Origin: Alphaproteobacteria bacterium
GTDB lineage: Bacteria; Pseudomonadota; Alphaproteobacteria; Paracaedibacterales; CAIOTO01
Length of the DNA stretch: 10,502 nt
Reading direction: 5' to 3'
Assembly (NCBI GenBank): GCA_030727085.1
Contig: JANRCF010000056.1
Span: 1 to 10,502, forward strand
Each line of letters starts with the position of its first letter. Position 1 is the first letter of the stretch. Below are positions 1 to 7,189 of this stretch, piece after piece. Made by a program: the position numbers and the translations under genes. Under the pieces are notes generated by a model, which saw only the letters and a program-made list of their open reading frames with translations, did no database searches and was not told the DNA's origin.

Positions 1-79
1 AGTTAGTCGTTTGCAGTAGTCCTTGTGATTCTGAATGCCTTTCCCAATTTAAGTAAGACGCATCCGCATATTTTTCCAA
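1..79 (-). CDS. Possible 5' end of a divergent gene, partial, unrecognised
   Basis: On the minus strand one frame stays open from two TAA stops near position 95 to the left edge. It could start at the TTG whose complement is at 77-79, giving about 26 residues beginning LEKYADASYLNWERHS. The composition is protein-like, but the stretch is short, the purine-rich sequence before the TTG is only a weak ribosome binding site, and I do not recognise the product. The plus-strand frame that ends with TAA at 52-54 is less protein-like (cysteine and serine rich). It may be chance. Confidence 0.2.
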   Translation of the reverse strand, partial: MEKYADASYLNWERHSESQGLLQTTN

Positions 80-94
80 TCTCTGTCTGATTTA

Positions 95-109
95 TTAATA
101 AAATTTTAA
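95..109. promoter_or_regulatory. Perfect CtrA-type box upstream of fliL
   Basis: TTAA at 95-98, seven bases, then TTAA at 106-109, which is the full TTAA-N7-TTAA consensus of the alphaproteobacterial cell-cycle regulator CtrA. It lies about 100 bases before the fliL ATG. An AATACT hexamer at 135-140 could act as a -10 element. In Caulobacter the fliLM promoter is a known CtrA target, which supports the reading. The surrounding 91-115 stretch is almost pure A/T, so a chance match is possible. The box could also serve the possible divergent gene on the left. Confidence 0.4.
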
Positions 110-195
110 TAAAATAGTGCAATCATGAAGATGGAATACTAAAGAATGCGTGGATGTAATAACGCGTGTAACACAATACGAGGTACGTAAACTTT

Positions 196-199
196 GGAG
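196..199 (+). promoter_or_regulatory. Ribosome binding site for the fliL ATG at 211
   Basis: GGAG lies 11 bases before the ATG at 211. The first possible start after the in-frame TGA (GTG at 247) has only a minimal GAG at 233-235. This site therefore favours 211 as the original start of fliL and makes the TGA at 232-234 an internal stop. Confidence 0.5.
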
Positions 200-210
200 C
201 GGGCTGTCCT

Positions 211-672
211 ATGACTAAAATAATAATTATTTGAGTTGTTGCCTTTGTGGTTATAGCAGGTGGTGCTGCAGCTGTCTTTCTAACGCCCCTTAAGGGTAAA
301 ATATTTGGTGAGAGCAAGGACAAGGCTCATGCACTAAAGGAGGAGGAGAGCCTGCGCGGTCTTATGGGGATAACATTTCTTCAGTTGCCGGATGTTATTA
401 TAAATCTTAAAGCAGTAAATTCGAGACAGGCTACATTGAAGGCCTCCTTTATTGTTGAGCTTATAAAAGCTAAAGACAAGGAAACCGTCGATCACTTAAA
501 ACCACTCATTATCGATCAACTTCAAACATACTTACGAGAACTTGAGGTGAGTGATGTTCAAGGGTCTGTGGGGCTAGAGCGTGTCCGCCAGGAACTTAAA
601 AATCGGATTACAAATCTTGTTGCTCCCATACAAATTCGCCAAGTTCTAATTAAAGAATTTCTCATACAGTAG
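211..672 (+). CDS. fliL: Flagellar basal body-associated protein FliL, interrupted by an in-frame TGA at codon 8
   Basis: FliL is a single-pass inner-membrane protein that surrounds the stator and supports motor torque. From about residue 55 the periplasmic domain matches the family: a start like ITFLQLPDVIINL, then a central IIDQLQTYLRELEVSDVQGS block, and the ending PIQIRQVLIKEFLIQ. Reading from the ATG at 211 gives 153 codons: MTKIIII, then TGA at 232-234, then VVAFVVIAGGAAAVFL, which completes a normal membrane anchor. Without the stop this is a typical FliL N-terminus. The only later start, GTG at 247, would cut off about a third of the anchor and has a poor ribosome binding site. One base change from GGA (Gly) or TGG (Trp) would create the TGA. 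The product could be a shortened FliL, a recently broken gene or a sequence error. fliM follows after 11 bases. Confidence 0.85.
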
Positions 673-683
673 GTGCGCATATA

Positions 684-2321
684 ATGCTTGATGATGACAA
701 GGACGCTGGGAATAATAATGATGCTGTGTTAGATGAATCAGAGAAAGACATCACTGCTGCGAGCGATGTAGAGCAAGAATCATCCTCTGAAGCGTCTTCA
801 AATCAAACCCCTAAAAAAGATGTGGAAGCTAATTCTGGAGGGGAGGGCCTTGTAAATTTCGATGCTCTTCCTGATGATTTGCTCGATAGTATCCAGGGGG
901 AATTTCCAGAAGGCACTTTGTCTGCCGGGGAATCAAATTCAGAAGGGGCAGCGCCAGTAAATTTTGATGCGCTTCCCGATGATTTGCTTGCTAATATCCA
1001 GGGGGAATTTCCAGAAACCACTCTGTCCGCCGGTGAATCGAATTCAGAAGGGGTAGCGCCAGTAAACTTTGATGCGTTTCCTGATGATTTGCTTGCTAAT
1101 ATCCAAGATGAATTGCCGGAAGGCACCTTGTCTGATCCCGTAACAAGTTCTGAAGGGGCGGCGCCAGTAAACTTTGATGCACTTCCCGATGATTTGCTTG
1201 CCAACATCCAAGGTGAACTGCCAACTGCAGTGCTAAACGCTTCAACACAAAATACAAACAAGCCTGCGCCTAAAGATGTAGTCTTAGATAGCGATATCGA
1301 TGCATTATTATTCGGTGGTAGTTCTTCGGATATGGATTCTCAGGTTGACACAAGCGATTTGGACACGCTTTTAAGAGGTGATGCGACAAGCAGCCTTTCT
1401 CCTAATGCACGACGAGGCATGGATGCAATCTTAAAGAAAACGATGATCTACTATGAACGCCTTCCTATGTTGGAAGTTGTTTTTGATCGTCTTATACGTT
1501 TGCTTTCTACAAATTTGCGCAACTTCACTTCTGACAATGTTGAAATTCGTATGGATTCGACAAAGTCAACACGATTTGGCGATTATTTAAATTCGATTCC
1601 CTTACCAGCCATGCTTGGTGTATTCAAAGCAAAGGAGTGGGATAATCAGGGGTTAATTGTAGTTGATAGCACGTTGATTTATTCAATCGTTGATGTGTTG
1701 CTTGGTGGGAGAAACAGTAGCTCTGGTAGTTTGGCCGGTGAAGGACGAACGTATACGACAATTGAGTGTAATCTTATTGAAAAGTTAATAGGCGTCTTTT
1801 TAGAAGACTTAGGTGCTGCATTTGAGCCTATTTGTCCTATCGAATTTGTTTTCGAACGTCTGGAACTCAATCCAAGCTTTGCTATGATTTCGCGAGCCTC
1901 TAATGCAGGTATTCTTGTAAAGCTAGGTATAGAAATTGATGATCGCTATGGAAAGATATCATTATTTTTACCTTACGCAACAATTGAGCCTATTCGCGAG
2001 CTTCTCTTGCAAAATTTTATGGGCGAGAAATTTGGCCGAGATTCAATTTGGGAAGAGCATTTGGTTTCAGAGCTTAAGGAAACAGAAGTTACATTTGATA
2101 TACACCTTATCACTGAAATGATGCGTCTCTCGAGCGTTTTAAATTGGAAGGTTGGTGATAGTATTTATTTTTCATCAACACCGCAAACACTTGTGACCGC
2201 CAAAAGTGGTGACCATTCATTGTTTCAAGGTGTGGTCGGGCACAAAAATGGACGAGTCGCCGTTAAAATAAAAGATAATCTTCTGCAGAGAAGTGCGCGC
2301 ATAGAAGGAGATACACTATGA
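684..2321 (+). CDS. fliM: Flagellar motor switch protein FliM with a long repeat-bearing N-terminus
   Basis: FliM is the C-ring protein that binds phosphorylated CheY and sets rotation direction. The conserved part starts near residue 244: RRGMDAILKK and LPMLEVVFDRLIRLLSTNLR, then the middle domain with the LLGGRNSSSG loop (339-348), and a C-terminal SpoA/FliMN domain at about 462-535 (LKETEVTFDI, LNWKVGD, GRVAVKI). At 545 residues it is some 200 longer than usual. The extra length is acidic and probably disordered. It contains four 35-residue repeats (residues 57-180) followed by LDSDIDALLFG (201-211), which resembles the CheY-binding N-terminal motif normally found at the very start of FliM, and a looser copy SDLDTLLRG (224-232). 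AGGTG at 671-675 is the ribosome binding site. The end overlaps the next gene by ATGA, and the TGA is followed directly by TAA. Confidence 0.95.
   Translation: MLDDDKDAGNNNDAVLDESEKDITAASDVEQESSSEASSNQTPKKDVEANSGGEGLVNFDALPDDLLDSIQGEFPEGTLSAGESNSEGAAPVNFDALPDDLLANIQGEFPETTLSAGESNSEGVAPVNFDAFPDDLLANIQDELPEGTLSDPVTSSEGAAPVNFDALPDDLLANIQGELPTAVLNASTQNTNKPAPKDVVLDSDIDALLFGGSSSDMDSQVDTSDLDTLLRGDATSSLSPNARRGMDAILKKTMIYYERLPMLEVVFDRLIRLLSTNLRNFTSDNVEIRMDSTKSTRFGDYLNSIPLPAMLGVFKAKEWDNQGLIVVDSTLIYSIVDVLLGGRNSSSGSLAGEGRTYTTIECNLIEKLIGVFLEDLGAAFEPICPIEFVFERLELNPSFAMISRASNAGILVKLGIEIDDRYGKISLFLPYATIEPIRELLLQNFMGEKFGRDSIWEEHLVSELKETEVTFDIHLITEMMRLSSVLNWKVGDSIYFSSTPQTLVTAKSGDHSLFQGVVGHKNGRVAVKIKDNLLQRSARIEGDTL
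852..1223 (+). repeat. Four tandem 105-base repeats within fliM
   Basis: Units begin at 852, 957, 1062 and 1167, exactly 105 bases (35 codons) apart; the fourth is incomplete. Each encodes VNFDAxPDDLL, then xxIQxExP and an acidic Ser/Gly linker ending in SEGxAPVNFD. The units differ at many silent positions (ctt/cct versus ctt/ccc, ctc versus ttg) while the FDAxPDDLL core hardly changes. This suggests an old duplication kept under protein-level selection. Confidence 0.95.
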
Positions 2322-2995
2322 TAAACTTATTTTTTGATCTTTTGTTGGCAGGGCTATTAGTGGCAGCCATTGTCTTTTGTTGGCGCTTAAATGGACGCCT
2401 TAAAACAATGCGCCAGATGGGCGCAGAGTTATCACCGTTTATGAAAAATATGACGAGTTATTTAGGTCAAATTTCGCAGTCAATTGATAAGCTGAAGCAG
2501 GTTGCTGATTTAGGCAATCAAGGATTAAATGAACACATTCCTGTAGCAATCAGCCTTAAAGATGATTTTGATATTTTGTTGGAATATAGCGATAAAATGG
2601 CACGTCGTTTAGATGAGGTGATTGAAAAAGCACGTGAGATTGATCAGCGCTTACAGAAAACAATCCATATGGCAGACGCAGCACGTGCACATGATCGGCG
2701 TGTTGAGTCTGCTTTACAAAGGCCTATAGATAAAGGGCAACGTGGTGACTCTGTATTTCAGGAGCCGTATACGAAAAAAGATCGCTATAAGGATGAGCGC
2801 GCAGATAGCACTTCTCAGCCTTTTCCTATTCCCCCTTTAGAATTTGATAAAGATGGCATGGATTTCTTTGTGCCCAATCAATTAAAGCAAATGGATTCTA
2901 ATGTGCAAAATACCGAGAGGAAAAGCGAAACGAGCCGCAAACAATCACAACCTATTGAGCGTGGAATAATGGCAAAGCTTCGAGGTTTGCGTTAA
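2318..2995 (+). CDS. DUF6468-type inner-membrane protein of the flagellar operon
   Basis: The 225-residue protein has an N-terminal membrane segment at about residues 4-22, then a short basic turn (RLNGRLKTMR) and a long helical, coiled-coil-like region to about residue 125. The rest (130-225) is polar and low in complexity. This arrangement, next to fliM, matches the alphaproteobacterial DUF6468 family as I remember it; the function is unknown. The helical part would face the cytoplasm if the basic side stays inside. AAGGAG at 2305-2310 lies 7 bases before the ATG and is the best ribosome binding site in the operon. The gene overlaps fliM by four bases, so translation is probably coupled. 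A role near the switch complex or stator is inference from position only. Confidence 0.75.
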   Translation: MINLFFDLLLAGLLVAAIVFCWRLNGRLKTMRQMGAELSPFMKNMTSYLGQISQSIDKLKQVADLGNQGLNEHIPVAISLKDDFDILLEYSDKMARRLDEVIEKAREIDQRLQKTIHMADAARAHDRRVESALQRPIDKGQRGDSVFQEPYTKKDRYKDERADSTSQPFPIPPLEFDKDGMDFFVPNQLKQMDSNVQNTERKSETSRKQSQPIERGIMAKLRGLR

Positions 2996-3040
2996 GTCAT
3001 GTTAATTACGTGTTGTGAAATCAAAAATTAGGTAAGTGAA

Positions 3041-4048
3041 ATGGCGATTCCAAAGGCATATCAGGCGCAAATGCAAACAGACGGAGTGCCTCAAAAAGCT
3101 GGCAAGGCACCTCGTGCTCGTAATAATGCTGCGTCAAAAGTGTTGCACCGAAAACCACGTAAACTTATTAATCTGCATAAAAAAAGAAGATATTTGTGGC
3201 TTGGTATTATATATGCTTTATTTGTTTGCTTTGTAAAATGTAGTGGGATCATTGAAAAGTGGGAAACCAATGCTTATAAAATTGAGTTTTTTGGTGTGTC
3301 AATGTCGGTTGGTAAAAAAGCCGAGGCATCTATAGAAAAACCTGCTTTAGATAAAAAGGCATTAGAGAAGACAGGCTTGGAAAAGCTGAGCTCGGAAAAG
3401 TCTTCTGCAGAAAAGAAACTTGCTGAGAAACCAGCAGCAGATAAGTCGTCGCTTGAGAAATCGGGCAATGATCCTACGAATCCGGCGTTAGATCAAAAGG
3501 GTAAATTAAATGCAATCGCTGATGGTGCATCCGGTAAAGCAACTACTGCAGCTAAAAATCAAAACGTTGTTACCTTAGAAACGGATGGAGTCGGGTTTGA
3601 TCCATTGTCCACCAGTTCACCAAAAGAGGTCGAGATTTTATTAAAATTAGCGTCTCGTCGGCAAGATATTGAAAAGCGAGAATCGCTTTTAAAAGAACGT
3701 GAATTGGCTTTATCTGTTATTGAAAAGCAGCAAAAGGATAAGATTGCAGAGCTTACAAAACTAAAAGAGTCAATAGAAGTGTTGCTAAAAAAGACGGATA
3801 AAAATTCACAAGAACAGCTTACTAATTTGGTTAAGATTTATGAAGGAATGAAGCCAAAGCAGGCTGCGCAAATCTTTGATCGAATGGATATGTCTATATT
3901 AAAAGAGTTGATCCCGTTAATGTCGCAGCGCAAGGTATCAACAATTCTTGATCAAATGAGTGTTGTAAAAGCGAAAGAGTTGACGCTTGTGTTGATTGGC
4001 AATAAAAATTTATTTGTTAAATCGGATGCAAATGCGCCGAAGAAATAG
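3041..4048 (+). CDS. motE: MotE-like flagellar protein (MgtE N-domain-like C-terminus)
   Basis: This 335-residue protein has a basic N-terminus (1-50), one membrane segment (about 51-67) and a Lys/Glu-rich low-complexity stretch (96-140). A coiled coil follows at about 196-255 (RRQDIEKRESLLKERELAL), then a C-terminal domain at 258-320 containing LVKIYEGMKPKQAAQIFDRM and ILDQMSVVKAKEL. That C-terminal pattern is typical of the alphaproteobacterial MotE family, related to the MgtE N-terminal domain. In Sinorhizobium, MotE is a periplasmic chaperone of the stator protein MotC. The membrane segment and the position after fliLM and DUF6468 fit that role here. AGGTAAG at 3030-3036 supports the ATG. 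The downstream gene starts inside its last 23 bases. The Lys/Glu stretch lengthens the linker between membrane and C-terminal domain. Confidence 0.8.
   Translation: MAIPKAYQAQMQTDGVPQKAGKAPRARNNAASKVLHRKPRKLINLHKKRRYLWLGIIYALFVCFVKCSGIIEKWETNAYKIEFFGVSMSVGKKAEASIEKPALDKKALEKTGLEKLSSEKSSAEKKLAEKPAADKSSLEKSGNDPTNPALDQKGKLNAIADGASGKATTAAKNQNVVTLETDGVGFDPLSTSSPKEVEILLKLASRRQDIEKRESLLKERELALSVIEKQQKDKIAELTKLKESIEVLLKKTDKNSQEQLTNLVKIYEGMKPKQAAQIFDRMDMSILKELIPLMSQRKVSTILDQMSVVKAKELTLVLIGNKNLFVKSDANAPKK
3326..3460 (+). repeat. Lys/Glu-rich low-complexity stretch in the MotE-like protein
   Basis: Residues 96-140 are built from degenerate short units ending in EK or DK (ALEK, GLEK, SSEK, SAEK, LAEK, AADK, SLEK), spaced mostly four to six residues apart. 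They lie between the membrane segment and the coiled coil and would form a charged helix or flexible spacer. The DNA repeats are too diverged to be an active slippage tract. Confidence 0.7.
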
Positions 4049-4769
4049 TTTTAAATTATGTGTGATTTTCGTATGCTTAGGTACTGTAATATCTGCCTTC
4101 CTTTACTGGCGCCAAACAACAACTCTTGTTTTATGGTCATGGCAACGAAAAGATGATTTGTCTTTTGTTGATAAGGGTGTTGTAATCTCGCCACTTGTTG
4201 CTTCAATTTTTGTTGATAATAAAGGTGTCTTTGTTTGCCCACGGGGAAATGTTTTAAAACTTGGCGAGAATGCACAAATTATTCCAGTTGTTCGTTTAGA
4301 GATTTCCCCGGATATTTATGTAGATGACGCACACATTGATACAATCATTCATCATATAAAGTCTTTCATTGTTTCCTGCAAGGCAGATGCGATTCAAATT
4401 GATTTTGATGCGACCAAATCACAGCGGTCGTTGTATGAAAAATTATTGGTAAAGTCGCGTTCCTCTTTACCACAGGTAAATGTGAGCATCACTGCTCTTG
4501 CATCGTGGTGTGTTGGTGATACATGGATTGATAAACTTCCCATTACACATGCTGTGCCTATGATTTATAATTTAGGTGAACACGTTGATGATTTCAAAAA
4601 ATACTTTAAAGATAAAAAACAATGGCGCAGCAAAAAATGTCAAGGATTTATTGGATTTGAACAAAGTGATGTTTTTATAAAACCTCCAAGAGGTTGGAAC
4701 GTTTATATTTTTAATAAGAATGCGTGGACTGAAAAAGATTACAAGAATGTGCAGGAGAAATTACATTGA
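4026..4769 (+). CDS. DUF3142-like membrane-anchored protein of unknown function
   Basis: From the ATG at 4026 the product has 247 residues: a positively charged start (MQMRRR), a membrane segment at about 9-27, then a soluble domain that should face the periplasm. The domain has the pattern I associate with DUF3142: IIPVVRLEIS (85-94), the IQIDFDAT strand (123-130), SLYEKLLVKSRSSLP (135-149), VSITALASW (153-161) and AVPMIYNLG (176-184). The D-x-D strand and the alternating strand/helix order resemble a glycosidase-like barrel; catalysis is not shown. The start is uncertain: ATG 4032 and TTG 3996 are also in frame, and no clear ribosome binding site is visible. It overlaps the motE-like gene by 23 bases and the next gene by TTGA, so it is probably translated by coupling. 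Confidence 0.65.
   Translation: MQMRRRNSFKLCVIFVCLGTVISAFLYWRQTTTLVLWSWQRKDDLSFVDKGVVISPLVASIFVDNKGVFVCPRGNVLKLGENAQIIPVVRLEISPDIYVDDAHIDTIIHHIKSFIVSCKADAIQIDFDATKSQRSLYEKLLVKSRSSLPQVNVSITALASWCVGDTWIDKLPITHAVPMIYNLGEHVDDFKKYFKDKKQWRSKKCQGFIGFEQSDVFIKPPRGWNVYIFNKNAWTEKDYKNVQEKLH
4753..4757 (+). promoter_or_regulatory. Ribosome binding site that fixes the TTG start at 4766
   Basis: AGGAG lies 8 bases before the TTG at 4766, which overlaps the preceding stop as TTGA. The residues after this TTG (MKKICIEFLVGIFLV) form the start of a normal export signal. No ATG near the start would preserve that signal, so TTG is the likely start. Confidence 0.8.
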
Positions 4770-7180
4770 AAAAGATATGTATAGAATTTCTAGTCGGGAT
4801 TTTTCTGGTAGAGCAGTTTTTTTGTGTATCACATCTGCATGCATGCGGATTTCATCGTGATATTCCTATTTTTTACAGTCGAGATAGTGGTCAACAACAA
4901 ACAAATGGCGGATACAAAGGATATGGGGACATTAGACACCCTTATATACCATTAAAAGAATATGCCGCTGGAAATCTAGGAGTTGTACGGCCACAATACG
5001 GGTATATTTATTTGTGGATTTCCTATCGTTATTTGATTGGGAAACCACTTTCAAAAGCAGACATTGATCTTCTTCTAAACGTAAGTAGAATTGATAAAAA
5101 AACACGTATTGCCTGGAATAAAGAATGGACAAAGGAAGCAAATAGAGTTTTAGATCAAGAACATGCCATACCAGATCAATATACTTCTGTTACGCGTCAG
5201 ACATCTCGGAAAAGCTCGAATTTCATGTCTTTTGAGAATTGCGTTAATGATGCTTTTCGTTTCGCACTTGCACGTTTGGATATCTTGAGAAAGAAGCATG
5301 CCGATAAAAGTCCTGTTGTGATAAATTGGATCAAGGCGCAGCAAAAGGTTTTTGAAAATTGTTCGGCTGCGTCTCAAAATCCAATTTTGCCAGAAGTTCT
5401 TCCCATAAAGGCTGGGATTGAAGAAAAGCATGAATATGTCTATCAAATTGCTTCCAGTTATTTCTATGCGATGGATTATGAGAAAAGTGCACGTCTATTT
5501 GAAAAGATCACGCAAGATTTGACATCACCTTACAAGGACATTGCAGCTTATTTGGTTATGCGATCCCATTACCGCAATCTGATTTATAGATATGAAAAAC
5601 CGCAGGCTCCGTCTGAATCAACTCAAGTGAATATGGAAGAAGAATCTAATCCTTGGTACAAAATTTGGTATGAAACTTTATTAAATCATATGCCATTTTT
5701 TAACAAACAAAGCACACCTATCCCGCATGTTGAAAAAATCAAAAACGGTGTTAATTCTGAAGAGAAGCTGTTTTTTGAAACGTACGCTAAGTTGTTGCGC
5801 AAGATTAAGCAAAATCCATATAGGGAAGTCATAGAAGGTTTATACAATGCCGTTCAAATGATGATGCAGCCAAATGTTGTTATAAAAGCTATTGGAGATA
5901 AGCTTGTCGATGCATCATGCCCGCTTTCTAAACATTTATTGGATGATTTTGATTATCTTGTGCGAACGAGGCCAGAATTAGCAGGATCTTCTCCGCTTGA
6001 TAATGAATTTTTTGAATGGCGTCGTTTGCTGAGAGTAAAGGATGGTTACAAGGAATCATATGCGTATTGGAAGCAGAAACAATCACCTTTATGGTTGGTC
6101 GCTGTGCTCGAAAAGATTCCAGTTGAGGCGCCTGAATTAAAAGAGGTTCTAATGGATGCTGAAAAGGTTGAAAAAGGATCGTCTGCTTATGAAACAGTTT
6201 CATATCAGCGTGCAAGATTGCTTATTGCAATAGGTGATGTTGTGAAAGGTAATGCCCTTATTGATAAAATATTAGCGGATCCTATTGTGCTTTCAACAAG
6301 GAATCGCTTTCTGGATTTGAGGATTGCAACAAGCTATCCTGAATTCCTGCAGAACATTTTACAAAAGCCTGTTGACCCTCAAGATCGATCTTTGTTGCCT
6401 GTTTATGATGTAGAACATAAGCTTGCAAAAAAAACAGAATTAGATTTTGATTGGGAACACTTTGATAACGTGCAAAAAGCACCTGTTTCAATATTTTTAA
6501 ATGCTGCTGCAAAGAAAGAATTTCCTGATTGGCTGAAAGAAAATTTATTGATGGCGGCTTTTTCACGAAGTGTGATCTTAGGTGCGGAAAAGTACGCGGT
6601 CGAGACGGCACAACAATTGCGTATCATTCAACCTAAATTAGTTGAATCACTCGAGCTATATTTAAATGAAAAAGATCTTAAGCGTCGTTCATTTATTGGC
6701 AACCTTGTTATTTTACAATATCCCAAGATTAGTATATTCGTTAATCCACATTCATGGCGCTCTATAAGAAATGACCAATATTTAGATCTGCATGCATTCG
6801 ACACAAAAAGTGGATTTCGAGATCAATGGTGGAAAGATAATGTGCTTAAACGATGTGCCGAAAAACCTGACGTAAACTTTTTATCAGCTGAGGATCAAAA
6901 AGCAGTGTCGTATGAATTAAATGCTTTGACCGAGAAGCTGAGCAACAAAACTGATTATTTTTGTAAAGTCGCAATTGCTTGGTTTAGTAAAAATCCGAAA
7001 GATCCCTTGTTGCCAGAAATGATGCATCGCTGTATTCAGATGAGCCGGTATAATAAACATTACGATGCTAAAAGCGATCTAGAGTCATCTTATAGGGTGT
7101 TTAAACTACTCCATAAGCATTTTAAGGATGATGTATATGCTAAGAAAACGCCTTTTCATTACTATAGTAAAAAAAAATAG
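4766..7180 (+). CDS. Large exported helical-repeat protein with an ACG head motif, unknown function
   Basis: The 804-residue product begins with MKK and a hydrophobic segment (5-22), followed by SHLHACGFHRDIPIFYS. This looks like a signal peptide cut before Cys27. The cysteine could be lipid-modified, but His at -2 fits a lipobox poorly. Residues 60-105 contain HPYIPLKEYAAGNLGVVRPQ and YLWISYRYLIGKPLS. The remainder is predominantly helical, with a TPR-like pair near 223-275 (QIASSYFYAMDYEKSARLFEK), suggesting a scaffold-type solenoid in the periplasm or at the outer membrane. I do not recognise a characterised family; the CG...P.FY head and GNLGV...Y.YR block are the likely family marks. It is coupled to the DUF3142-like gene by TTGA and ends the operon, 9 bases from the end of convergent atpC. 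All its Trp codons are TGG. Confidence 0.8.
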   Translation: MKKICIEFLVGIFLVEQFFCVSHLHACGFHRDIPIFYSRDSGQQQTNGGYKGYGDIRHPYIPLKEYAAGNLGVVRPQYGYIYLWISYRYLIGKPLSKADIDLLLNVSRIDKKTRIAWNKEWTKEANRVLDQEHAIPDQYTSVTRQTSRKSSNFMSFENCVNDAFRFALARLDILRKKHADKSPVVINWIKAQQKVFENCSAASQNPILPEVLPIKAGIEEKHEYVYQIASSYFYAMDYEKSARLFEKITQDLTSPYKDIAAYLVMRSHYRNLIYRYEKPQAPSESTQVNMEEESNPWYKIWYETLLNHMPFFNKQSTPIPHVEKIKNGVNSEEKLFFETYAKLLRKIKQNPYREVIEGLYNAVQMMMQPNVVIKAIGDKLVDASCPLSKHLLDDFDYLVRTRPELAGSSPLDNEFFEWRRLLRVKDGYKESYAYWKQKQSPLWLVAVLEKIPVEAPELKEVLMDAEKVEKGSSAYETVSYQRARLLIAIGDVVKGNALIDKILADPIVLSTRNRFLDLRIATSYPEFLQNILQKPVDPQDRSLLPVYDVEHKLAKKTELDFDWEHFDNVQKAPVSIFLNAAAKKEFPDWLKENLLMAAFSRSVILGAEKYAVETAQQLRIIQPKLVESLELYLNEKDLKRRSFIGNLVILQYPKISIFVNPHSWRSIRNDQYLDLHAFDTKSGFRDQWWKDNVLKRCAEKPDVNFLSAEDQKAVSYELNALTEKLSNKTDYFCKVAIAWFSKNPKDPLLPEMMHRCIQMSRYNKHYDAKSDLESSYRVFKLLHKHFKDDVYAKKTPFHYYSKKK

Positions 7181-7189
7181 AATTGGTGT

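Noticed and set aside
211..672. TGA reassigned to tryptophan in this genome
   Set aside because: All Trp codons in the long genes are TGG, no other gene has an internal TGA, and fliM, the DUF3142-like gene and the symporter gene end with TGA.
852..1223. CRISPR-like array
   Set aside because: The 105-base repeats are in frame, coding and without unique spacers; they belong to fliM.
803..1261. Open frame of 152 codons on the minus strand opposite the FliM repeats
   Set aside because: It mirrors the repeat codons of fliM (SGSASKFTGA units) and is a by-product of the periodic sequence; no ribosome binding site or family resemblance.
3996..4025. TTG at 3996 as start of the DUF3142-like gene
   Set aside because: It would add ten polar residues ahead of the basic start and membrane segment and has no convincing ribosome binding site; ATG 4026 gives a cleaner N-terminus, though the choice is not certain.
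5150..6627. Several open frames of 74-109 codons on the minus strand within the 804-residue gene
   Set aside because: They overlap a long, well-supported gene with an export signal and good ribosome binding site; their composition is not protein-like.
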